Assembly (NCBI GenBank): GCA_024516035.1
Contig: CM044964.1
Location: forward strand, 16,332,415 to 16,396,414
Direction: 5' to 3'
Source of the DNA: Bactericera cockerelli
Lineage: Eukaryota; Arthropoda; Insecta; Hemiptera; Triozidae
DNA: 64,000 nt
The notes below the pieces were generated by a model. It ran no database searches and was not told the DNA's origin. It worked only from the letters and a program-made list of their open reading frames with translations. Every line of letters begins with the position of its first letter. Positions within the stretch are counted from its first letter, which is position 1. Both the position numbers and the translations under genes were made by a program. Positions 43,994 to 55,075 of the stretch are shown piece by piece.

Positions 43994-46400
43994 CTATTCT
44001 ATGTTGCATCTTAAAGTAACATAAAAAGTGAAGTTGGGTTGAATGGAAAGCGTATGTGGAATGGGAGAAAATAGGTTTTCCAGAGACAAGTACTCTTTCT
44101 CTTCGGTCTGTTGTACTACTTTGTATGCTTGAAAGTGGTCAATAAAGTATTGACATTGTAATTTAGAACAAATGAAAAAAACTTGTCCGTTACAAACAAA
44201 AATGTCTTCTACTTGAACAAAAATTGGAAGCATAGTGTCCATACAAAGATCTTTCATTAGAATGCTAGATTTTTCTATTTTACAATTTTTCGTTTCCAAC
44301 CATGTAATGGAAACGAACAAATCTGGGGAACTAACATTGAATTTGGATTTCAAAAACTCTGAATGCTCTGTGAAAATGCTCGATTTCCTACCAAAAACTA
44401 TCCCCTCTACCTTTGAAGTTGATGATAAGTAATGATGTAATGTCAATTGGTTTCGCGTTGCAACTGTTTTGCAAATGTTAACTCTAGTACAAGCCGCACG
44501 AGCAGCTATTTTTGATACTCTATGCTTAGCTTCAAATCTCATGGTGGACAAAGAAACTAATGGACCAAATTTGAGAAACATATCTGGATAATGTAGAAGG
44601 AAATGAAACTTAGGCTTCAGGTTCTCTTTTACAACATCACTAAAAGTCCACAAAAATAGTTCAATTAAATGTCTAAGAGGAGCTATTTCATCCTTTGAAA
44701 AGGAACGTACCATTAATTTATCTAATAGTTTCCTCAACAAGACATAAAGGTCCCAGACCCTGTCGTCTTCAGGAACGTAATACCCAATAATAAGACCAAA
44801 ATATTTGACAAAAACCATCATTTCAGATCCTGAGCATTTCAGTTTGATTGTGGCAGATCCATCATCAAATAAAATATTTGAAGGTTTATTTCGGCTATCC
44901 GGACCGAAATCGAAGAAAAAAATTTTTCTTTGTAAGAGTTCAATAGTCACAAATTTTTTTTCTTTAATTACATAATTTACAACGTAAGATAAGACATAAC
45001 GACAACAACCTTCTAAATAATCATGAAGAATATCAACAGCAACATTGTCAAAGAGAGAAAACCCATCTAACTCTAACCAAACACACTTTTCTTTTATTCC
45101 TGTTTTTGAAGGATCGTTTACTTCCAGATCTCTGTTATAAGATTCCATGTCTCGCAATAGAGTAGTATCTAAAGTATGCACTCTTGTCAACAGAACAAAT
45201 TCTACAACAATAATTACCTATGAAACTCTCAACGAAACCCAAAATACCGTTTAAGCCCAAATTATCACCAGTGATACTAACGACATGGAATTTTACAGTG
45301 CCCTGGAAGTATCTATTGTGAACAGATATACCGTTACTACTTAGAAAATTTAGTTTCTGGATAATCGGGCTAAAAATAGCCTTGTTCCCAAAGGTACGTC
45401 TATCAGACGCATGGAACATCGACAACATAATAATGTTGTTCAACTGAGAAAACCAATATGGTGGGAGAAATGGAAGAGACAAATAAACCCCACCCAGTTT
45501 TTGAATTCCTGCATGGCTACCTAAGGGATTATTTACTTCGAAATCATCAAAGTATAAAATTAGTGGGAGATGCATTTCATTTTCTGATTGAACAAAATTT
45601 CTTCTTTGCCAAGCATTTCCTTGAACAATGTTACTCATTAATTCAGATGAATTGTTAACCATTCTGAAATAGTCAGAAATGCCCTTGAAAATGTGATCAA
45701 GGGATAAAATTTTTCCCAAAACCAACTCAACTGGTATCAACTGAAGAGTACAAGGAGAATGAGACAAACCTCTTCTAACCATATCTAAACGAGACCCTAT
45801 TGTAATTTCAACGGGTAAAATTAACGTTCCCAAAATCTGGAAACTCAGAATTCTTTTATGGTCTGAATTCAGATCAGACATTTCGTTTTCAGATGCTACG
45901 AACAAGTCTCTTAAATACAAGTGATAATAACTCTTAGGGAACCCTGATTTATCTATCAAATCAATAACCCTGGTTAAATGATTATTATAGGATGTCAAAA
46001 ATTCTTCAATGTTAATTACAGAATTTTGAATGGTACTTCTTGGAATGCCTGGATTTGCATATAGAGAAGTGACTAACTTTCGCAAAGAATCTTTCACCGA
46101 GCTTGCTGTGTTCGCTATTTCACGAGACACATCAATTTCCATGGAAATAGTACTAGCAAGTGGATTATCATCTCGTATGAAAGAATCATTAAGCTCAGAT
46201 GGTTCACAATCATGATGTAATGTTTTCAAATGCTTGCGTAGTGCATGCAAATTTGAATAATGTCGACGACAAGAAGGCGCTCCACATGTGAATCGGGAGG
46301 AATTACCATTTCTAGCACGTACAGGACATGAGTCCTTAATGTGCTTACAATATGAAAAAATAGTTTGGAACAATTTTTGACAGTCCTCGCAAGTGAACAT
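43994..46400 (-). CDS. CACTA-type transposase, zinc-finger N terminus, one frameshift
   Basis: Begins with ATG at 46400. Two zinc modules open the protein: C4-C7-H20-C25 and C39-C44-H57-H62, the latter in the phrase YSNLHALRKHLK. The first catalytic Asp is likely in the YFDDFEVNNPLGSHAG motif (about residue 285). The second part carries LDGFSLFDNVAVDILHDYLE with the second Asp and MRFEAKHRVSK with the Glu. These match, by motif order, the D-D-E of plant CACTA tnp2 transposases (DGFNPFG..., D-x-H..., ...PFERYMK). The reading frame shifts by one base near 45175-45190, where frame 1 runs to 45135 and the second frame (open from about 45190) ends at 43994. The total would be about 800 residues if the shift is a mutation or sequencing error. 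No intron fits. Confidence 0.85.
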
Positions 46401-46474
46401 AGTAAACAATTATAGTAAGCAAATTGAAATAGATTAAAACAACAAAAATACGATAAAGGAGCTCAAAATTTGTA

Positions 46475-46738
46475 CCTACAAGTAAAACTAAACTAAAACA
46501 AATATATTAAAAAAAATTCTGTGTAGGGGGCTGACACATGTAGGGGAAGGTGGGGCAAAATGGAAAAGACAAAAAGAAAATGTTTTCAAATATTGGAGGA
46601 AGAGAGCAGAAAATAGAGCAAGTTTAACAGCTCAAAAAGAGGATTGTAAAACCGAGACTTTGATGGTCTGAAATTTAATTAAACTTAACCTCCTTTAGTC
46701 CCCACATTCCCCTACTTTGAGCAGACAAATTACCTACC
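46475..46738 (-). other. Possible intron linking the two transposon genes
   Basis: The SAM-protein stop codon overlaps a donor-like CTAG|GTAGGTAA (minus strand, exon end 46738). A pyrimidine-flanked acceptor TTTTACTTGTAG lies at 46476. If used, a single primary transcript could yield both the SAM protein and, by skipping its exons, the transposase, as maize En/Spm does for TnpA and TnpD. This is inference from splice-like motifs only. Confidence 0.25.
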
Positions 46739-47549
46739 TAGATGCCCTGGCTGCTCTATTTGCTTTAGGCATCAATGCAAGGTCAGCTAAAAGTTTAGTA
46801 GTCGGTGCATGAATCTTATCATACTTGGTGGATATTTCGTAGAAACCTAGCTGCAGTGTAAGCCACAGATGTTGACTCTCTTCTGGGTAATTACAATGCG
46901 TTACAAAGAAAATCTTGAAACAAAGATCTACAGCTGCTACAATTGAATTTTGAGGTTGTAGAATGTCATCTACAACACAATAAACATTGGTTGGATTTTT
47001 AAAATCACCTACATACATGACATAGGGTAAAGTGGGTCTGTACATTTTAGTCAATTTTTCAATCCGACTCACCCTGCAGGTTTCTATGTTAGAAGGACTG
47101 GACACATGCATTATGAATCCCTCGCAAACTTCAGACCTTGATGGTTTCCAAGAGTAACTCTTCACCTTTTTTGTGGCAGGAACTGATGTGAGGTAGGGCA
47201 GCAATAGCAGGCACTGCGCAGTCCGAACGTCCATGTTAGCGTTGGGTGACAACTCTTCTAGGAAACTGACGAGATCACTGGATACAAGATCTTTCCGAGA
47301 GGCCCTCTCTTTCACGGCTTTTGCTAGGGTGATGATCTTCTCCCTGTGATGGAGAAGGCCTTCAATCAAGCACGTTGTTCTTCCAGGATGCAATATGTCA
47401 AAGTCCATGTTTATCTAGAACAAAGAAGAACACACGAGATAAATAATCAACTATCATTGATAGTCAAGAGAAAGAAAAAGAGATAAAGAATGAGAAAAGA
47501 AAGTGAGATCGAAATAAATAAAAAATGAATAGAAAAATAAAAATAAACG

Positions 47550-47620
<71 letters not shown>

Positions 47621-50001
47621 GAGAGGGATAGAGAGAGAGAGAGAGATAGAGAGAGAGAGAAATAGAATTGAAAGTAAAATAAAGTGAGAAAAATAGTACT
47701 ATCCCACATAACAAGAAAATCACCGATTTTCTTAGTGTGGGTTGTTTAGGGCATGTTACTCGTATGTCAGTAAATAATAATTATCTATTCAGTATTCAAG
47801 TTAATATTAAGGACTTATTGTAAAAATGTAATTTCATATAATATCAAAAATCAAAAAAGAAATAACTTACCAACACAGGTCCTCTTTCAGGATCCCGCAG
47901 AATACGATATGTGTTGAAGTACTGGATGATTGATTGAAATTTCTCATTGCCCGCCTGCAAACATTGGAGTCTGTCCCTTGATGTCTCCTCCCAACGGAGT
48001 TTGATAGTCTCGAAGGAATCACTTGGAGTAGCAGTCTCTAACCATTGCAGATAGTTTTGAACTACGGTGTTTTCTGAAAACAAAACAACACATGTTATTA
48101 AAAAAGTCACGTAGCCCCACATCTGAGATATAAAATTATTTTTTTATAATTTTTTTTTTAGTTATTTGTACTAATCACTATTTTGATCACAACTACCCAA
48201 ACTCGCTTTACCAAATATATGCTTAACCTGGTACTCGAACCTCCGACCTCCAGGTTACGAGTCCGTCGCCTTATTGATCAGGCTACTGAGGTCTGTTATA
48301 AGTTATCGAATTGTAGTTTAAGTATATACATACCTACGGTAATGAATGTGTCTGTTGCAATGCTTTTGTTCAACTCCGAGTCCTCCTGCTCTTGGTTTTC
48401 ACGGTTCTGACTTGGCCTTCGCTTCTTGAACTCGATGACACCTTCCTTCTTTCCTTTATTTCTGAGATTTCGCCAGATTTCATACAGCAAGCCGGACGTG
48501 GAGCTCCGGTAAGGCTTATCTTTCTTTGAAGAAAATGCTTCAGGTAGATCATTGTCGCTGTCATTGGAACGGTACAATTTGAACCAGATGGTGGAGGTTT
48601 CTCGTTCAAAAGGAAACTGTTCTATGATTAGGTCCCGTATTCTCATGAAGTCGATTGTTGAAAGTGTCCGCTGGGGGCAGTGTGAAAATATGTACTTCAT
48701 GATTGCTTGAGCAACAGCCTGCCGATCATATGACATGAAGGAAGTCATGTTGAGGTATGATTGCTTCTGCGAATTTGATACTCTTGAGAGCGCTCTATGA
48801 ATCAGTGGTTTGTCAAGTGCCACAAAGATATTAGAGGTGTCGGGCATATTGCTTCCTGTAGTTACATTGCTTGGTGTTCCTTCAGGTGTCAAGGCTGGCG
48901 TGAGTCCAGGTGTCAAGACTGGCGTGAGTCCGGACTCTGGTGTCACAACTGGTGTGGTGTGCCCACCCACCGGTGTTGATGTCCAAGACCCCGAAGAACT
49001 CCATTGTGAAGAGTCATAATGAGACGATGAAGCAGTTCTCCATGCATCTAATATGACACTACTTGAAGAATGGCCAACGTTGTCTAGAGTTGTGTACGAT
49101 CCTCCGTCTTGCAGAGATTGGCCATGTGGGAACTGATGTGATGTGCTTGGTTGAAATTGAATCATCGAGGTGTCTTCTTGTAAGAATTGGCTTTGTTGTT
49201 CACACTGTTTAATCCATTCGTCCCGTTTTTTGCGTAGAATGATGATGTGAGCAACACAGTCAATGAGCAGTTTCATCTCCGCCGGCTCCATGTCCCTCAG
49301 AATGTCCGTGGTGATTTGGTTATCTGAAACAGACATGAGTACCAATATATACTAGTGGATCAAACTGATCAGGTATTCAGGTTAGGCATTAAATTTGGCA
49401 TTAAAAAATGCCCAATATGGGCTTTCAAATTTGGTAGGGGGCCCAAATTTTTCAAAATGAAATAGCCCTTAATACCAGACAAAACATAATATCAAAATTT
49501 TATTTTTAAGGAATAAAAACTATACAGCAAAATTCCTTCGGCACGTTCAAAAACTATAGCGAAGGTAATTATTTGAAAAACAGCATTTAATATTTCTCAC
49601 CTGATTTCATATATTATATTTTGTTTTAAACAAATTAGATAACAGAGAAAAACGTGTTTTGGCAATGAAAACTGACTATCGAAAATTTTGGTCGATTCCA
49701 TTATTTTCCTTTCTTAAAGGACAAAGAAATTAAAGAGGTAACACTGGAGTCAGATTTAAATGAGAATTTTCCGAGGAAAGAATTGAAATAACTAAAAGGA
49801 AAGACTTTGAATAACAGTAAATTGGATATTACGAACAACCGTCGAACACTTGTACTGGCCAACAATGTAAATTTCGATTCGAACCGTCGGAAATTTCAAT
49901 TTTGTGTTAAAGGAAATAAAGGAAAACTTACTTGCAAATGTTTCCACGTACTGCTGTAGTCCCCAGGCAGTTAGAAGGTCTGATACTGATACACTGTCCA
50001 T
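46734..50001 (-). CDS. SAM-domain protein of the CACTA element (SAMD3-like), four exons
   Basis: The exons that I can join in phase are 50001-49932, 49323-48334, 48073-47871 and 47414-46734, giving 647 codons plus stop. All introns have GT...AG ends (GTAAGT/TTTCAG, GTATGT/TTTCAG, GTAAGT/TTCTAG). Residues 7-55 form a SAM domain split by intron 1: DLLTAWGLQQYVETFA joins NNQITTDILRDMEPAEMKLL. A Ser/Thr/Pro/Gly-rich linker with repeated GLTPxLTP follows (about 130-170). Then comes a region (IRDLIIEQFPFERETSTIWF and LLYEIWRNLRNKGKKEG) that recalls vertebrate SAMD3 and SAMD3-like proteins. The C-terminal third (AQCLLLLPYL, PYVMYVGDF) is also of that type. SAM domains usually mediate self-association, so it may be an accessory DNA-transposition or regulatory factor. 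No catalytic motif is seen. The family link is from memory. Confidence 0.75.
47455..47700. repeat. (GA)n microsatellite inside intron 3 of the SAM gene
   Basis: Nearly uninterrupted GA from about 47551 to 47670 with GATA interruptions. It lies wholly between exons 3 and 4. The Ser/Leu frames on the minus strand are compositional. Confidence 0.9.
48160..48300 (-). repeat. Short SINE, family D, in intron 2 of the SAM gene
   Basis: The plus strand shows CTACCCAAACTCGCTTTACC, CTCGAACCTCCGACCTCCAG and TTATTGATCAGGCTACTGAGG. It inserted into the transposon intron (48333-48074) without touching the splice sites. Confidence 0.8.
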
Positions 50002-50126
50002 GATGAGTCTTCAAGAATAACCAACTCACACAAGCACTCGACAACAACTAATGAGGAAGAACCAAGGAGCACTTGACTTGATAGCAACTAATGAAGTAAT
50101 GAGACATTGCACCCAGGTTAAGGTGC

Positions 50127-50133
50127 TTATATA
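50127..50133 (-). promoter_or_regulatory. TATA box for the SAM-protein gene
   Basis: The minus strand reads CCTATATAAGCACC here, 126 bases upstream of the start codon at 50001. That spacing allows a transcription start near 50100 and a leader of about 100 bases. Confidence 0.55.
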
Positions 50134-50469
50134 GGACCTTTGAACATCAAAGGTTGAATCCTCTTCGAGGGTACACTCCACTAAGAAGATTTAGATTACA
50201 TAATAGGTACAAATTTTGAGCTGAACTAAATATTTTAAGTAACTAAGATACTATGTGAACAATAAGAAACTGGGTACATTTTTTTAGAATAGGTAGGTAA
50301 AATTTAAATTAATGTGTAATTTCTGTAAACTTAAGCAAGATTTTAATTTTATCATTAAGCTATTTCATTTTAGACTTTTTAGCAGACAATTCCTCTCCTT
50401 CGCCTGCGTCGTCTCCTAAAATTTCACTCACTGACATTACGAACGTACTTAATACAACCTTGCCTTGTC

Positions 50470-51330
50470 ACACTTAAAAAGAAATGATCGAACCGAACAC
50501 AACTATCTTTATTGGAAACATAAAACCTTAGCATGAAATCATACAAACCGCCCTATTTCTATGCTAAAAATTATGCAGACTTTACATAAGTCTATACGAA
50601 GAATGTCAATCATGTTAAATTAGCATGAATCTATAGCTCTTATTTTTATGTTTGTATAGTTTTATACGAACAGCCCTCATTGGCATGAAATGCATGCGTA
50701 AAGTAGCATACAATTACTTTATATGCGAAACACGTATGGTTTATGCTAATAGTTTAGCATAGCAGTTATGCTAAGACTGTGAGGTATACGAATTTGGCTT
50801 GAAGTTATGTCTTCAATTTTCCTGTATGTATAACTCTATGCAAACATTTTGCGTTGACATAAAAAGCATGCAGAATTAAGTATAAAGTGCCTTTTTGTAC
50901 GAAAAATGCATGGTTCATGCCACCAAGTTTATGTTAAGCACGAGCGGTGTACCAATTTAGCTTGAAGTTATGTCTTCAAATTTCCTGTATGTATAACTTT
51001 ATGCAAACATTTTGCGTTGACATAAAAAGTATGCGGAAATAGGTGTAAAGTGCCTTTTTGTACGAAAAATGCATGGTTTATGCGACCGAGATTATGTTAA
51101 GCACGAGCGGTGTACCAATTTGGCTTGAAGTTATGTCTTCAAATTTCCTGTATGTATAACTTTATGCAAACATTTTGCGTTGACATAAAAAGTATGCGGA
51201 AATAGGTGTAAAGTGCCTTTTTGTACGAAAAATGCATGGTTTATGCGACCGAGATTATGTTAAGCACGAGCGGTGTACCAATTTGGCTTGAAGTTATGTC
51301 TTCAAATATTTCATTTGTATAACTTTATGT
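50470..51330. repeat. Right subterminal region with 163-bp tandem repeat
   Basis: Begins with scattered AGCATGAAATCATACAAAC, TATACGAA and TTAGCATA motifs. From about 50788 a 163-bp unit repeats about 3.2 times: the phrase CTTGAAGTTATGTCTTCAA starts at 50798, 50961, 51124 and 51287. Each unit also contains TATGCAAACATTTTGCGTTG and GTACGAAAAATGCATGGTT. The last two units are almost identical. Confidence 0.85.
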
Positions 51331-51362
51331 GTGTGCATCGATACTGTTATGTTCAGGATCGT

Positions 51363-51438
<76 letters not shown>

Positions 51439-51655
51439 CCACATACACACACACATTACACACACACAGTACACACACACAGTACACACACATACATACA
51501 CACACGCAGTACACACAAACACACACACACACACATACATACACACATACACATACATACACACACACACACAGTACACACACACATACATACACACACA
51601 CAGTACACACACACACAGTACACACAAACACACACAGACACACACACAGTACAAA
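51363..51655. repeat. (CA)n microsatellite with CACACAGTACA variants
   Basis: A pure CA run of about 75 bp, then about 220 bp of CA interrupted by AGTACA and ATACATA. Very long Thr/His or Cys/Val frames on the two strands are artefacts of the repeat. Confidence 0.95.
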
Positions 51656-51934
51656 TGAAAAATATTTGGGCAAAAAAGTGGTTTTTTGTGAAATTGGTAT
51701 GAAAAGTTGAAAGTTTAACAATTGTCTTTAGTAATTCAGGTAATTTTTATAACATTTTACTCTCGAACATTTTGCTCTCAGATCATTCATTTTTGCTGCA
51801 GAACTCCCGTAAGTTGAGTTGATCATTTTTCCCCAATTCAGGTGGCCACTAATAATTTGTAGGTATATAGGTGCTCATATAGGTGCTCACTACAGCATTG
51901 TAGGATTTTTTCCAGTAAATCCAAATCTAATTAT

Positions 51935-52140
51935 ATAATCCATCTTTTCTGTAATTGCTGAGGACAAGTCGCTATGGACAATACCTCCATATATAGATTG
52001 TCGTTACGAGGCTGAATGGGTCCCGAAAACATCCAAACCCATGTTGACAAATTATTGTCTCCGCCGGGATTCGAGCCCGGGTCTAACGAGTGCAAAGACC
52101 ACTGAGCCATGTGCTGTGGGAGCTGGTCCCGTCGTATATT
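51935..52140 (-). repeat. tRNA-headed SINE, family H, inserted in the CACTA right arm
   Basis: The plus strand reads ATTGTCTCCGCCGGGATTCG, AGCCCGGGTCTAACG and CACTGAGCCATGTGCTGTGG, a reversed tRNA-like head. Its body has ACATCCAAACCCATGTTGAC. A truncated relative is at 52755-52890. Confidence 0.65.
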
Positions 52141-52754
52141 AACATCAGGTATATGAATTGTACACACAATACTTTATACTCCACATAGGTGTTTCGAAGT
52201 TCAGTTCAAATGTTCCAAATGTCATTAAAAAAGGTTCTTTCACTCGTATACCTGCGATCCATGCAAAAACAGAGGATGACCTCTCTCCATTAGTGACCCA
52301 ATTGATATACGTCGCCGGCTGGTCAATATGAGTGGTGTGGTTATACATAACATAATATAGGTATATATGCTTTAAATTTCCGAAAGCCTCATCACCGTTA
52401 AATATACCTTTAACCTTTGCCTCTAAAATCCTTCCATTGTGTATTATTACCTAATATTAATAGATTTCAGAGTCCATTTCTCGAGTCTAGCCCATAGCAC
52501 TATTTCATTTATTTATATAAGCTACGCAACGCTCAGGTAGGTATAACAGGTAGGTTTAAAGGTATATTAATGTGTTTCCCACGGAATCTGTTTGAGTAAT
52601 TACAACACAAAAGCTAAGAATAATATAGGTATTAGATAATATTCCCGGGAATTACGTTTAAGGATTATTTAACATGGGCGAAACACATTTGAAAATATTA
52701 TCAAGGTTTCTATATGATTAATTTTTTGTAAAGGTATATCACATTATAATATAA

Positions 52755-52890
52755 TACGTATTGTAGTATCCCCAGCTAAATGTAGAACCCTCGTCAGTAA
52801 CTTAAACAGTAACCAAACCATCACGGTTGCAAATTATTGCCCCCGTCAGGGTTCGAACCCGGGTACTCATTCATGCGGGAGCTGGACTAG
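52755..52890 (-). repeat. SINE fragment, family H
   Basis: ATTATTGCCCCCGTCAGGGT, TTCGAACCCGGGTACTC and TGCGGGAGCTGGAC mirror the head at 52050-52130. It ends just before the terminal TTAGCATA-rich region resumes. Confidence 0.65.
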
Positions 52891-52894
52891 TTTA

Positions 52895-53273
52895 GCATAT
52901 AATTCATGCTAAAGTATTTATGCTACCCTAAGAAAACAGTTATTTTATGTTAAGATTTTGTTAGCATGAAATTATACGAACTTCACTATACATGTTCCGC
53001 ATAAAAAGCTTCTCTTAGCATACATGTGGCACTGTTAGCATACATGAGATGACGTCATTAAAACCTGTTGTATAAAATTAAGCTAATTTTAGTATAAAAA
53101 ACTTTTATGCTAAAGCCATTTTTATACGAACGGCTCTTTTTGTGTAAATTATGCTAAAATTATGTATAAACGCGAAAAAATTGATTTTTTTTAGCATAAA
53201 ATATGCTAAATTACTATAGTTTTTATGCGAATGGTTTTTATACAAACTTTTTAAAAAATCCTTTTTCAGCGTG
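52895..53273. repeat. Terminal subterminal motif region, right end
   Basis: At least eight TTAGCATA/TATGCTAA motifs and several TATACGAA/TATGCGAA in both orientations, ending in the terminal inverted repeat. A TGACGTCATTAAAACC block here is echoed by GTGACGTCATTACTTTTAT at 42780 in the left arm. Confidence 0.8.
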
Positions 53274-54950
53274 TATTGATGAAATTTTCAAAAGCGTCTG
53301 TACGGGTCCATTTGCATTGAAAAACTTTTTTGGAAATCAAAATAGCCTAATTTGAAATAAAACATATTATAAATTGAAATGTTTTTCTGCACAAAAAAGA
53401 TCAGGACATTTTTTCTGATAATCTCACAGGTAGGTAATACACAAAATATGAGATGATTTTTTCATGTGAAACTTTAGTAAAATTATCTTGTAAGTAGTAT
53501 TAGTGAAAGTATCTCGTATATTCCTTCAATCAAAATATAAAAAATACAAAATAGCTCCCCTTATAAGGGGAAAAAAGAAAAACAGATTTACAGATTATAA
53601 GAGAGACTCATTCTTAGCATGAGTAACTAACCACGATTGAATATAATTTCCAAGATATTGAATTAAAAGACAATTACTAGAGCGTTAATATAAGCTCTTT
53701 ATTTGTATTGTGAAGAGCTTTCTGTCCTTTTGGATAAAGAGCCAACTTTTATAATCAGTAGAGGGTGCATAGAATCTTTTAGGAACATGCTTTTCCTAAA
53801 GACCCAACCAAATTTTGAATCTTTAATACAAGCTCTTTCGTCTTTTGGATAAAGAGGACCCTTCTGGCGTAAAACCAAGCTCTTTCTTTGCATAAAATAA
53901 GAGTCTTTTCTTCCTCTCAGAGATAAAACCTCTTCATAAAATCTTCACAGAGTTTCTTTTTTTACATCAATGAAGAGTACTTTCCTCCTTTGTGTTAAAA
54001 AGCCTCTTTCTCTAGTCTCATCAGAGGCTCTGCTCGGCAGATGGTTTTCCTGATTTTAGGTTCAAAGCCACCATCTGAAATTTGACAGAGGCTCTCTTTA
54101 AGAACCCCTTTTCCTCCTCTTGTAGAAAGAGCCTCCTTCGAGGGATTTAAAAGATGCTATTTCTTTGCATAAAATAAGAGTCTTTTATTCCTCTCAGCTA
54201 GAAAGCCTCTTTTATTCTCCGGACTCATGGCCGTGGTCCCATAAGAACACACTGGCAGGGAATATACATGGGAGGGAGATTGAGCGGGAGGTGGGAGATA
54301 GAATGTGTTTGAGCAATAAAGAAACGAGGACTTCTGTATTCATGAGAGAGAGAGGGAGAGAGAGAATATGTTGGGAAGTAAATAGACAAGGTCTTCTGTA
54401 TTCATAGGAAAGAAAAAGAGAGAGAGAGATAAGACAGAGGAAGTAGAGAGAGAGGAAGGGGATAGAAGGAAAAGGGTGAGAGGGATAGAAGTTCGCCCTT
54501 CACCTGGTTATATATTGATTTGGAGGGGGTGAACCTATTTCTCCCTTCTCACCTCTCTAGTCTCCACTCTGTTTCTCTTTTACTCCTCGACTTTCTCATT
54601 TTCTATCTCTTTTTGTTTGAATCTTCTTCTCTCTCTTTCTCTTCAATTCTCTCTCTTGTATTCTCCATTATTCACTTCCCACTCTTCTTTCTCTTTTATT
54701 TTACTCTCCCTCTCTCGATCTCTCTTCTCTCCTCTTCACTCCTATTTCTCCCTACAAGTTTCTATTCCTTCCTCTTCTATCCCTCCTCCTCCTCCCTACT
54801 TGTCTCTCGCTATTCTCTACATTCATTCTAGTTCCTCATTTTGAAAATCAGCTGTAGAGTGTTATGTACGCTTTTCTGATATTGTAAGTACAAAGCAAGT
54901 TATCTATGAAATTGAAACTATTACGTTTGAATTTTCATCTTTGAATACAT
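53274..54950. other. Non-coding sequence with degenerate CTCTTT repeats and CT/GA tracts
   Basis: Positions 53690-54215 repeat GAGCTCTTT/AGAGCC phrases. TTTCTTTGCATAAAATAAGA + GTCTTTT recurs at 53883 and 54159. GA-rich sequence lies at 54340-54480 and CT-rich at 54535-54835. I see no gene. Confidence 0.55.
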
Positions 54951-54961
54951 AACATTTACAG

Positions 54962-55075
54962 GTTGTCAAGTTGTTAAGGCGCTAGTGTGGTACTAGGGAT
55001 CCGTTGGTTCGAATATAACCCAGTGCATGAATTTTTCCTCATTAATTTGAGTTTGTGACCACATCAAAAGAAGAA
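54962..55075 (+). repeat. SINE, family C, truncated
   Basis: GTTGTCAAGTTGTTAAGGCG, GTTGGTTCGAATATAACCC and CCTCATTAATTTGAGTTTGT match the copy at 12873. It is cut short by the next SINE at 55076. Confidence 0.7.

Larger units (their letters stand above)
42618..53273 (-). mobile_element. CACTA (EnSpm)-like DNA transposon, 10.66 kb, nearly complete
   Basis: Left end: TA|CACGGTGAAAAACC (42616-42631). Right end: TTTTTCAGCGTG|TA (to 53275), whose complement is CACGCTGAAAAA. The 12-bp ends differ by one base and begin CAC, and both are flanked by TA. The interior carries, on the minus strand, a SAM-domain gene (46734-50001) followed by a CACTA-type transposase (43994-46400). Subterminal regions at both ends are full of TTAGCATA/TATGCTAA and TATACGAA/TATGCGAA motifs, absent from the coding middle, a layout typical of CACTA elements. 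CA repeats and two SINEs have lengthened the right arm and one SINE lies in an intron. Confidence 0.88.

Noticed and set aside
46475..50230. Functional link between the GTACAAATTTTGAGCT stretch at 50208 and its complement at 46461-46475
   Set aside because: Only about 17 bases match, in AT-rich sequence, and the surrounding sequence does not align, so coincidence cannot be excluded.
51331..51702. Very long open frames (over 100 codons) on both strands
   Set aside because: They translate a CA/GT microsatellite into Thr-His or Cys-Val repeats and overlap in every frame.
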